A DNA stretch of 8,777 nucleotides from an uncultured Christensenellaceae bacterium (GTDB lineage: Bacteria > Bacillota_A > Clostridia > Christensenellales > UBA3700), in the NCBI GenBank assembly GCA_944381335.1, contig CALWKT010000143.1:1-8777 (forward strand). The letters are read 5' to 3'. Shown here piece by piece: positions 1 through 7,008 of the stretch. The notes beneath the pieces are model-generated. The model was not told where the DNA came from and ran no database searches. It saw only the letters and a list, made by a program, of their open reading frames with translations. The position numbers and the translations under genes were made by a program. Numbering within the stretch: position 1 is the first letter of the stretch; each line of letters begins with the position of its first letter.

Positions 1-67
1 CTTTATGATCGGTTGGTGGCTGTTTATTGTTCGGCCGCCTCCTTGGTATGCGTTGGATGCGAGTCAT
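1..67 (-). CDS. start of a downstream operon gene (partial, runs off the window)
   Basis: An ATG at 67 on the minus strand is preceded by a GAAGGAGA ribosome binding site (about 77-84) at good spacing. It opens a reading frame with no stop for the 22 codons left in the window. The visible peptide begins MTRIQRIPRRRPNN and is strongly basic and proline-rich. It starts 20 bases after the stop of the zincin gene, the same tight spacing seen between the other operon genes, so it is probably the next cistron. Too little is visible to assign a family; it could also be a short spurious frame. Confidence 0.5.
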   Translation of the reverse strand, partial: MTRIQRIPRRRPNNKQPPTDHK

Positions 68-87
68 ACTATATGTCTCCTTCATTT

Positions 88-819
88 TCAATTTAAATGT
101 TCAAGAATACTCTGTACCATCTGTGGATCCCTCAGCCATTCCATTACACCCTCTTCAACATACCTTGCATAGCTCTCCAATGGTTGAAGATAGTAGAAAG
201 ATGGGTTCATCTCAAAACTACAGTAATTCTTTGCATTTCTCCGCCAATATGCAGCTACTTCATCTGGAACTCCATATTTATGTGGCTGGTACATTGCAGA
301 GTACTGAAAAGCATGGAACATTTCATGCATAACATTCATAATTGCCCTTGCAGCTGTTTCACGAGTAATAGGCTGAGAGTAAACAAGTGATGCATTTATT
401 GCGTAAACATGATTCTCTGGATTGTAGTATCCCATAACATTTGCCGGCAAAGTATCTAATACCTGCAACTGGCACGGTTTAATTCCCATAAGCTTTGCAT
501 TGCTTACTGCCATTTTTTCAACGGTTTCTAAGCGTTCCTCATATGACATCTGACAGTATGCTTCCAGCGGATCCTCGTTGTGAATACAATTCAGCACACT
601 AACCGCGCCATTCATGATCCATTCTGTTTCCGTTTCATTAGCTTCTTTAACTTGTGGTGATACATAATCGATAACAAATTTGACGCTATTTGATAATTCA
701 TTATAGATGTTCTGGCAAAATGCATTAACTTTTACAATCAATTCATTGGCTGTTTGTTTGGTCTTTGCCCATATTGCACCAAGCTTTTGTTTTCCTTGTT
801 TAATCTTTTCAATAAGCAT
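88..819 (-). CDS. HExxH zinc metallopeptidase-like protein (zincin), 243 aa
   Basis: Likely a cytoplasmic zinc-dependent peptidase; substrate unknown. Residues 165-169 are HEMFH, the zincin HExxH motif: two histidine zinc ligands around a catalytic glutamate, inside a predicted helix and followed by AFQY. About 45 residues later, LQPLESYARY (211-220) offers Glu215 as the probable third zinc ligand, with the PxExxA pattern common in bacterial zincins of this kind. The first 60 residues are helical and charged (IEKIKQGKQK), and no signal peptide or membrane segment is visible, so it should act inside the cell. I chose the ATG at 819 because GGAGG precedes it; an in-frame TTG at 885 would overlap the upstream AAA+ gene and lacks support. 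It begins 23 bases after that gene stops, so the two are probably co-translated. The peptidase fold is well supported; activity and target are inference. Confidence 0.82.
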   Translation of the reverse strand: MLIEKIKQGKQKLGAIWAKTKQTANELIVKVNAFCQNIYNELSNSVKFVIDYVSPQVKEANETETEWIMNGAVSVLNCIHNEDPLEAYCQMSYEERLETVEKMAVSNAKLMGIKPCQLQVLDTLPANVMGYYNPENHVYAINASLVYSQPITRETAARAIMNVMHEMFHAFQYSAMYQPHKYGVPDEVAAYWRRNAKNYCSFEMNPSFYYLQPLESYARYVEEGVMEWLRDPQMVQSILEHLN

Positions 820-824
820 CTTTG

Positions 825-830
825 ACCTCC
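825..830 (-). promoter_or_regulatory. ribosome binding site of the zincin gene
   Basis: GGAGGT on the minus strand, five bases before the ATG at 819. It lies in the short gap after the AAA+ stop and fixes the start at 819 rather than at an in-frame TTG at 885. Confidence 0.8.
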
Positions 831-842
831 GTATTTTGACTG

Positions 843-2879
843 TCAACTTGTACGAAATCGAAATATCTCCTGTGCAAGCCGCCAACGGAACACGCCATCA
901 TAATCTTCATTTTCAACTTTGTTTCCTTTTTTTCCGCTATGAGCCTTCTGCAGCTGAATCTGCAGCCATTGTTCATATGCTTCAGAATCGTTTGCTCTTT
1001 TAGGCAACTCACTTGGTTCGTTAAGGAGTTTCTGATTCTTTAAAAGAGTAGCATCAAACATTAACGTCTTCGGATCAAAAATTTCCTTTGTAGCAGGCAA
1101 AATTACACGACCTTCACCGCCTCCAGCCTCCCGGAACTGGCGTCGGTACATATCTAACCAGTACGCAGCAGTGTTTTCCATATTGTTGTCAAAATATGAT
1201 CTCGTCTCTGTCAACATCGAAATCAGCTTTTTCTCTACAGACTTCACATCATAGCGTACAAACGGATCTGTAGCTCCATCAATTTCCTCTAACTTATCCT
1301 TAGTTAAAGTCTTCATTTTATCAACAAACAATTCGCAAAATGCTCCATCAACTATACTTTCGATATCCGCACCATTAAGAAATCGTTCTAGCTGAGCTGC
1401 CGTTTTCAAAACATGCGTAATAATCCGTTCAGAGTCAGTATCCCAGTTCTCATATTCCATTACATTTCTTTTTTTATTCAAATGCACCCGAAAAATCTCT
1501 CGGCACTCGGCTTCACAGGGAACACCAACAAAAAAAATCTCATCAAAACGTCCCTTACGAGTCAGCTCTGGTGGAAGTTTTTCCGTCTTATTAGCTGTTG
1601 CAATAATAAAAATCGGCTTTTCTCGGCGTTTCTGCATCCAATCTAGGATTATTGAGAACATATGCATGGTCGTCTCATGAGCCCCGTCAGTACTAACATT
1701 TCCAAAAACTTTCTCGATCTCGTCTATAAGCAGTACACATGGGGCAACGCTCTCCACCGTTCGCAATGCAATCTCGCAATTCGACTCCGATTCTCCCACG
1801 TATTTTCCTTTAAACTGAGATATATCCATCTGTACCAACGGAAGTGGAGCATCTTTCTCCCCCAATAACTGGGCTGTAAGCTTCGCCAATGTTGTTTTTC
1901 CGCAGCCAGGCAGACCGCATAGCAGCACTCCCTTCGGAGGTGTTGCCATCTGCAGCTGAGCTGTTCGAGGATATTGAAAAATCCATTTTTTGTTCTCAAG
2001 CCACTCTCTCAGTGTTTTTAATCCTCCAATGTCTGCGTCTGTTTTCAACCATTTCAAGCCGATGACTCCTGCAATCATCTGTTCCTTTGCATCTCTTGCT
2101 GCCTTGAACAATTTTGCTGCATTCCCTGCTGTAGGAGCCTCATCAGAAGCAAACGCTAGATTAAAAATACGTCGAACATCATCCTCACGAAGACCTCTCA
2201 TCACTTCTGCTAAAGAATTAATTCTTGATACAGATAAGCTTACCATCCCGCCATCGCATTCCATGCATACTTTGCGGATGATGTTTGTCAGTTCCTGTGT
2301 ATCAGGATACGGAATATCCAAAATATAGCTGACCCCAATTAGTTCCTGACATAACTGACCATTAGTACACCCAATCACAACCAGTGCGTTAGATTTTCCG
2401 TCAGATTTCAAACGCGCCAAATCTTCCAACAGCAAACGGTACTGAATACTGTCATCTTCGTCACCAATCAAGAGTTTAGCATTCGGAATATAGATGAGTC
2501 GGTGCTCCATTCGCGTCAGAATTTTCGCACAGTTGGCCAAAGCGGTCATCAACGAAATTTCAGTTTGACAAGGAGCCTGATTCTGCGAATCAAATCCAGG
2601 CGACTGCCAACTGAAAGCCTCCTCGAAGCGACGTACAGTCCCTAATGCTGTAGCTTCCAATATATTTGTGCTCAAACCTGTGTCATAAGATTGAGGAGAA
2701 TCCTTACAAAGATACTTTGTTTGAACTGTTGTTTCTCGAAAAGCGTATTCTGCAATTACACGACGGATATCAGATTCTTGACTGCATCGCATCATAATAA
2801 TACCATAACCAGCAGCATCCAAGGTGGCCATTTGTTTTGCCGTCCATTCCACCGCGGGCAAATTTCTTTTTTGAGCCAT
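843..2879 (-). CDS. Ycf46-like AAA+ ATPase, 678 aa
   Basis: A AAA+ protein that probably uses ATP to remodel or unfold a partner. The active domain lies at about 275-515: Walker A GLPGCGKT (322-329), Walker B LLIDEIE (383-389), sensor 1 ATANKTE (427-433), arginine finger region RKGRFDE (441-447) and a sensor-2 helix GADIESIVDGAF (503-514). The pore-loop position reads FKGKYVGESE, as in the classical FtsH/p97 clade. The N-terminal 250 residues resemble a degenerate second AAA domain as in Ycf46: KLLIGDEDDS and ALVVIGCTNG sit where Walker B and sensor 1 would be, but no P-loop is present. The last 160 residues are unfamiliar and charged. No membrane segment is seen, so it lacks the anchor of FtsH. 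Its AGGAGAG site overlaps the end of the preceding gene, only 12 bases away. The neighbouring zincin may be its separate protease partner (inference). Confidence 0.93.
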   Translation of the reverse strand: MAQKRNLPAVEWTAKQMATLDAAGYGIIMMRCSQESDIRRVIAEYAFRETTVQTKYLCKDSPQSYDTGLSTNILEATALGTVRRFEEAFSWQSPGFDSQNQAPCQTEISLMTALANCAKILTRMEHRLIYIPNAKLLIGDEDDSIQYRLLLEDLARLKSDGKSNALVVIGCTNGQLCQELIGVSYILDIPYPDTQELTNIIRKVCMECDGGMVSLSVSRINSLAEVMRGLREDDVRRIFNLAFASDEAPTAGNAAKLFKAARDAKEQMIAGVIGLKWLKTDADIGGLKTLREWLENKKWIFQYPRTAQLQMATPPKGVLLCGLPGCGKTTLAKLTAQLLGEKDAPLPLVQMDISQFKGKYVGESESNCEIALRTVESVAPCVLLIDEIEKVFGNVSTDGAHETTMHMFSIILDWMQKRREKPIFIIATANKTEKLPPELTRKGRFDEIFFVGVPCEAECREIFRVHLNKKRNVMEYENWDTDSERIITHVLKTAAQLERFLNGADIESIVDGAFCELFVDKMKTLTKDKLEEIDGATDPFVRYDVKSVEKKLISMLTETRSYFDNNMENTAAYWLDMYRRQFREAGGGEGRVILPATKEIFDPKTLMFDATLLKNQKLLNEPSELPKRANDSEAYEQWLQIQLQKAHSGKKGNKVENEDYDGVFRWRLAQEIFRFRTS

Positions 2880-2891
2880 ATGTTTTCTCTC

Positions 2892-3653
2892 CTATCGCTT
2901 TCCTACCCTGAAATTGGCGGAATAAGTCTTGAACTCATCCAAACAAACTTCATTGTGGAATACAATTTTTAGGTCTTGAAGAAAAATTTGCTTTCTTTTT
3001 ACAGGAATACGCTCGTCTTCATTAAATCGATCATATTGTACTCGCGGATTTTCAATTCCTATAATGGTTACATTCTCAATATTCTTCAGATTTAGAACAA
3101 ACCATTTTTGATGCATCTGCTCAGTATTGCATATATAAAGTGTCCGATGTACAGTACTGTCATTTCGCATAAATTCAAGTGCCATCTGCAATTGGCTACT
3201 GTCCAGCGCTACAAGAGGCCAGTCATGCTCTTTTACTAATTCAAACATGTTTTTATGTTTAGGCCACCACTTTTGGCATCTTAATTGGGTTAGCTTTTTG
3301 TCCTTTTCCATCTGTGCATTACTATGTAACTTCTGTACATGTTCTGTCACAAAACAAGATATTGGAACACCAGTTAAGTCAGATAGTGCTTTATTAAGAG
3401 ATTCGCTATCTTGACTCCCCCCCTGCAATGTTCGGATTGAGGCGGCAAGTTTTGCCGCCTCAGGATCTAATCCGCTCCCAAACTTTTCACTTTGACGTGC
3501 TAACCAGGCGTTTAGCACCCCATTGTGAGCATATTCTAGCAATCTCAGATATAGTGTGTCCGAGCCCTCATCTGTCTCATGTATACCAGAAAGCATCATG
3601 CGAAGCTGAGCAATGCTATCAATCCGTTTATGACTCAACCAAAGCTGCTGCAT
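2892..3653 (-). CDS. conserved-looking hypothetical protein of unknown family, 253 aa
   Basis: I do not recognise the family. The N-terminal 95 residues look helical, with LYLRLLEYAHNGVLNAWLAR (34-53) as a hydrophobic-patterned core. A charged middle (about 110-140) is rich in Lys, Gln and Trp (QKWWPKHK). The C-terminal part (about 145-240) alternates short strands such as HRTLYICN, KWFVLNLKNI and ENVTIIGIENPRV; this periodicity recalls rungs of a right-handed beta-helix, although only two or three turns would fit. There is no signal peptide, membrane segment or obvious catalytic motif. The start at 3653 follows a GAGGGGG ribosome binding site. It sits between the Hsp70-like and AAA+ genes with gaps of 30 and 12 bases, so an adaptor or substrate-recognition role is possible, but this rests on context alone. 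Confidence 0.85.
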   Translation of the reverse strand: MQQLWLSHKRIDSIAQLRMMLSGIHETDEGSDTLYLRLLEYAHNGVLNAWLARQSEKFGSGLDPEAAKLAASIRTLQGGSQDSESLNKALSDLTGVPISCFVTEHVQKLHSNAQMEKDKKLTQLRCQKWWPKHKNMFELVKEHDWPLVALDSSQLQMALEFMRNDSTVHRTLYICNTEQMHQKWFVLNLKNIENVTIIGIENPRVQYDRFNEDERIPVKRKQIFLQDLKIVFHNEVCLDEFKTYSANFRVGKR

Positions 3654-3683
3654 ACATATGCCCCCTCGCAGTGATTAGGAATT

Positions 3684-5714
3684 TTATTCCCCATTATCAT
3701 CATAGCTTTCTTCCACAATCAAGTCACCCAGAAGCGTACGTTTTTTCTTATTAAGTTCTTCCTGTATCTCATAAAGCGCTTCATACATGAATGCTTTCCT
3801 AATATCATCATCATAAAAAACATTACCGAGGAACTTTAAAGTATCTTCCCAGACTTTTTCTAGAATTTCGTCCAAAGATTCTGCAATAGCCTTCAAAATA
3901 TCGATTCTGCTGGGTTGGAGCAGATTGAACCGTCCCGGATTGGGCAAATTATCAAATAATTTTTCCTGCATACCGGAATAAGTCTCAAGAACTGCCTTTT
4001 GAATTGCTGGCATTAGATCCTTGATTACAATATCAGTAAATTCCAAATGCATTTCACCATCGGCAAACAGTGTAGTATTCTGGAGACCACTATCAATCAG
4101 AAGATCGCGGAAACGCTCATTGATAGAGTTCAGCAACATTTCATTGGCTTCCTTGCTGTCCTTGCGCATACCGGGCAAAACTTCCTTGTCAAACTGTGCT
4201 GTAAATTTTTCGCCCGCTTTTTTACTATTCACATTAGAGCTATATTCGTGCTCCGCCCAAGCTTTCGTTGCATCTACGAGATTATTTCTTTCATTCAATG
4301 CAATAGCCTTGCAACTATCGATGCAGAATTTGTCATATGCGTCTGATAACCATTTCAAAACACATGGAATTGCATCGCCATCCTCATCAATGATCTCCTC
4401 ATCCAAGATATCAGAGAATGCTTGATCAAAGGCCATAGCTCGTAACTTTTCCGGTGCAAAATCTGTTAATCCCATGGCAATAGATAAAATAGGAGTCCGG
4501 TCAACATACACATATGCATTCTCGAATACTTCCTCAATCGTAACTGGAATAAAGTCCATTTGGGAAGCGCCACCTGTAAGTATCACAACTGCCTTGGGGC
4601 CACTTTCCGCCATGGCACGCTCTTTAAACTCAGGAAAAGTATCTGCCAGACGGTGCAAGAAATTCTCAAAGCACTGCTTCCATGTGTAATCGCCGATTTC
4701 CTTCTGGGTTTCTTCTGAAAGCTTACCAAACTGGAATTCGCCTAAAGCAACACGGATTGGAACATTTGCAACTAAATCTTCCACCATTTTCGTATTGATA
4801 AACATATTGAAGAACATTTGTCCATCAAAATCAGGGTAATCATCCAGATAAATCTGAGTCTGATAGTCTCTGCCTGCCGCGGGCAATGTATTATTCTTTT
4901 TCTTAGTGAAATACTGCTCCTTCAGCCATCTTCCTTGCAATAGCATGAAAGATCGGAACACCTGATCTTCTTCAAACCGTTTCCGAACAGCTTCGGTCAA
5001 TTCAGGGTCATTGTAAGGTTTCTTTCCCTGTCGGTAAAGATGCTCCGAATAAAGATTTGCACTCACAATTTCTTTTTCAATAATACTCGCGCCGACAAAG
5101 CTTCCCTCAGATGCGACTTTACCAGGACGAACATCTGTACCATCGTTGGAATATGCACCAGCATCCACACACATCACGCCATGTTTCAAGGACTCGGCTT
5201 CAATATCTTTGTTACTGACTAAGAAGTGCATCATAGCAGCGTTGGATTCTGGCACAATGACAGGATTTACATATCCTGCTTCCAAAAATATATCCCGATA
5301 TGCATCAAGAATTTTTTTCGATTTCCAACCATTAGGGCATCCAATAAACCAAACAGCTTCTTGCCCGTCTTCCTCAATACTGGAACAATTCTTTTTCATC
5401 TGATCCAGCCAACCTTTGAGATAGCATATCATCATATCGCGATTTTCAGCCGTAGGAATCGCTTTAAAATTAACCGGAAGAATTTGACACTCAGAGAAAG
5501 AAGAATAATCAGTACCTTCCAACTGCTTACCTAGCTGAATTTTCCCATTGCTAGTCAAAGAGAATCCTGCAGGTTCACCCTCTTTATCCACAATAGGCTC
5601 TCTTGTGCGCTTTTCGGGAGAAACCCGCATATCAATCCGATATGCCATCATATTGCCATTGCCATTATCCATACCATAAACATGGCGAAGATTTTTGAAA
5701 TTAATCTTACCCAT
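3684..5714 (-). CDS. Hsp70/actin-fold ATPase, 676 aa
   Basis: A divergent member of the Hsp70/actin/hexokinase ATPase superfamily. The signature segments appear in order: phosphate-1 YGMDNGNGN (13-21); connect-1 IVPESNAAMM (153-162); phosphate-2 VDAGAYSNDGTDV (183-195); the adenosine motif VVILTGGASQM (376-386), the clearest match to Hsp70; and connect-2 TPILSIAMGL (407-416). The ATPase domain therefore ends near residue 420. The remaining 260 residues are predominantly helical and acidic and do not resemble the beta-sandwich substrate domain of DnaK, so the client-binding part differs and this is not the housekeeping DnaK. The AGGAGA ribosome binding site sits in the 16-base gap after the membrane-protein gene. 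A DnaK-like chaperone switch coupled to the neighbouring membrane protein and AAA+ ATPase is the natural reading. A ParM-like filament former is an alternative, though the length and neighbours favour Hsp70. Confidence 0.9.
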   Translation of the reverse strand: MGKINFKNLRHVYGMDNGNGNMMAYRIDMRVSPEKRTREPIVDKEGEPAGFSLTSNGKIQLGKQLEGTDYSSFSECQILPVNFKAIPTAENRDMMICYLKGWLDQMKKNCSSIEEDGQEAVWFIGCPNGWKSKKILDAYRDIFLEAGYVNPVIVPESNAAMMHFLVSNKDIEAESLKHGVMCVDAGAYSNDGTDVRPGKVASEGSFVGASIIEKEIVSANLYSEHLYRQGKKPYNDPELTEAVRKRFEEDQVFRSFMLLQGRWLKEQYFTKKKNNTLPAAGRDYQTQIYLDDYPDFDGQMFFNMFINTKMVEDLVANVPIRVALGEFQFGKLSEETQKEIGDYTWKQCFENFLHRLADTFPEFKERAMAESGPKAVVILTGGASQMDFIPVTIEEVFENAYVYVDRTPILSIAMGLTDFAPEKLRAMAFDQAFSDILDEEIIDEDGDAIPCVLKWLSDAYDKFCIDSCKAIALNERNNLVDATKAWAEHEYSSNVNSKKAGEKFTAQFDKEVLPGMRKDSKEANEMLLNSINERFRDLLIDSGLQNTTLFADGEMHLEFTDIVIKDLMPAIQKAVLETYSGMQEKLFDNLPNPGRFNLLQPSRIDILKAIAESLDEILEKVWEDTLKFLGNVFYDDDIRKAFMYEALYEIQEELNKKKRTLLGDLIVEESYDDNGE

Positions 5715-5730
5715 TAGAAATCTCTCCTTT

Positions 5731-6474
5731 TTATTTTATCTGCCCATGCATCAATGCTTTTTCTATGGTATAAACAACCGGCAATTTTACTTCTGTCCAC
5801 TCCTCACCAGTTCGAAGATCCATGAACATTCCTTCATCAGGAAGCCTAATCTTCCCCTCATCTCCAGTTTCCAATTCATCATAAATAAAAATACCCATAT
5901 TCTCCAAATCATCTTTCAATTGAGAATACAGCTTTTCTAAATTGGCGTTCTCATTACGTCGTACATATAACGCAAACATCTGCAACCATCGCGCAAAAGA
6001 ACGATCACTATGGATATTATAGATATCTTTTTCTTTCTTCTCTTCACTCTCATTCGATTTATTCAACAGATCAACCAGAGGTATCATCGCTTTATCTAGA
6101 CATTCTGCGAACTCCACTTGATTCACTTTCACGCTTACCTTCTTTTCCTGTGGCGGCACAATCTTTTTTCGAAGCAACAGTGCTGAACCCCCAAATAAAA
6201 TCACTGTTCCCAGTGTAATCCAATGACTAAAGGTTGCAGTATATCCTGCCAAAGCTGCCGTTAACACAATGAATAGGATATCGTAATACTTTACAAATAA
6301 ACATTGTGATTGAATCTGTTCTTCTGTTTCCAGCGACTTTAGTACTGAATATACCAGTCTTTCTGTCACAACTCGTATCGTGTAATTTGCCTCTTCCGAT
6401 AGGTTACTATTTTCCCTATTCTCTGGAAATTGCGACTGAACCCACTCATTAAGCTCCCCTTGAAAAAGTTTCAT
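5731..6474 (-). CDS. two-helix membrane protein, possible GrpE-like C-terminal domain, 247 aa
   Basis: Two adjacent hydrophobic stretches, about 66-82 (ILFIVLTAALAGYTATF) and 85-101 (WITLGTVILFGGSALLL), form a membrane hairpin ended by RKK, so both termini are probably cytoplasmic. The N-terminal 60 residues are helical and charged. After the membrane hairpin comes a charged helical region (about 110-192), then a compact tail that looks beta-rich (193-247: LENMGIFIYDE, KIRLPDEGMF, VKLPVVYTIEKALMHGQ). Helix-then-beta order and the ending VVYTIEKALMHGQ loosely recall GrpE, the nucleotide exchange factor of Hsp70. That resemblance is weak, but the next gene is an Hsp70-like ATPase 16 bases away, so a membrane-tethered partner for it is a reasonable inference. 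The ATG at 6474 lies one base from the upstream stop and uses a GGAAGGAG site inside that gene, indicating translational coupling. Confidence 0.85.
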   Translation of the reverse strand: MKLFQGELNEWVQSQFPENRENSNLSEEANYTIRVVTERLVYSVLKSLETEEQIQSQCLFVKYYDILFIVLTAALAGYTATFSHWITLGTVILFGGSALLLRKKIVPPQEKKVSVKVNQVEFAECLDKAMIPLVDLLNKSNESEEKKEKDIYNIHSDRSFARWLQMFALYVRRNENANLEKLYSQLKDDLENMGIFIYDELETGDEGKIRLPDEGMFMDLRTGEEWTEVKLPVVYTIEKALMHGQIK

Positions 6475-6475
6475 G

Positions 6476-6868
6476 TTATTTTTCTCCTTCCAGTTTTGCC
6501 AATGTCTTTTCTGTATGTTCCAATTCCTTCAATAATGCCGCTCTTTTTTCCAGTAGCACTTTCTTTAGAAAATCATGTTCTTCTGGTTGATAAGAAAAAA
6601 GCATTCCATTGGTATTCGTTTGTACTCTATCACGATCGCCACTTTCAAGAGCGTTTCGTAAAGCAGGAGTCATTATTTTGGGATTTTCTTTAGCAAATCT
6701 CTTGACAGAATCTGCTGTAAAAGATATTGGCTTGCCACGTAACACAACATTATCTGTTGCCTCCAAAAAAACTCCTCGCACACCTCTATTCCGCCAACGA
6801 CGTATAGTTTCTCGATCTACATCACACAGTTCCGCGAGTTCATCCACTGTAAAAATTTTTTCAGTCAT
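6476..6868 (-). CDS. small helix-turn-helix protein with C-terminal coiled coil, 130 aa
   Basis: Residues 6-27 (FTVDELAELCDVDRETIRRW) read as a MerR/excisionase-type helix-turn-helix: a helix, the turn at CDVD, then a recognition helix ending RRWRNRG. Residues 40-50 (NVVLRGKPISF) could be the wing, and TADSVKRFAKEN the next helix. From 97 to the end the protein is a charged heptad-like helix (FLKKVLLEKRAALLKELEHT), fitting dimerisation or partner binding. The start at 6868 has only a weak site (GGTTGGGAA); an ATG five bases upstream hits a stop at once. It heads the tight gene block, after a 140-base gap containing a hairpin. It may regulate this operon or recruit it to DNA. It could also be an excisionase-like protein of the host element, although no integrase is in view. 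Confidence 0.85.
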   Translation of the reverse strand: MTEKIFTVDELAELCDVDRETIRRWRNRGVRGVFLEATDNVVLRGKPISFTADSVKRFAKENPKIMTPALRNALESGDRDRVQTNTNGMLFSYQPEEHDFLKKVLLEKRAALLKELEHTEKTLAKLEGEK

Positions 6869-6907
6869 ATCATTCCCAACCTTACTGAAGTGTTATTAAC
6901 CTGCTTT

Positions 6908-6934
6908 TCCCTCTGGCGATTTTCGCCAGAGGGA
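6908..6934 (-). other. perfect hairpin in the gap between the membrane-protein gene and the downstream operon
   Basis: TCCCTCTGGCGA (6908-6919) and its exact complement (6923-6934) form a 12-base-pair, GC-rich stem with a three-base loop. It lies 75 bases after the stop of the 355-residue gene and 40 bases before the helix-turn-helix gene. In the direction of minus-strand transcription the stem is followed by AAAAGCAGG, with no U-tract, so it is not a canonical intrinsic terminator there. On the plus strand a short T run (6942-6946) follows at seven bases, but no plus-strand gene needs terminating. A partial attenuator, an mRNA-stabilising 3' end or a protein-binding palindrome are all possible. 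The rest of the 140-base gap shows no gene. Confidence 0.6.
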
Positions 6935-7008
6935 CTGCATATTTTTACTCATTTTGATTAGCACTAAATTTGCATTCAATACTTAAGAAACACTGCTACA
7001 CAATATAG

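Noticed and set aside
27..390. Plus-strand frames antisense to the zincin gene
   Set aside because: They mirror the coding pattern of the zincin, which has the HExxH motif and a proper ribosome binding site.
809..1012. Minus-strand frame overlapping the end of the AAA+ gene
   Set aside because: It is a different frame inside the AAA+ C-terminus with no motif and no start signal.
6908..6946. Intrinsic terminator for the 355-residue gene
   Set aside because: In the minus-strand direction the stem is followed by A-rich sequence, not a U-tract, so a standard terminator call is not justified; it is listed as a hairpin instead.
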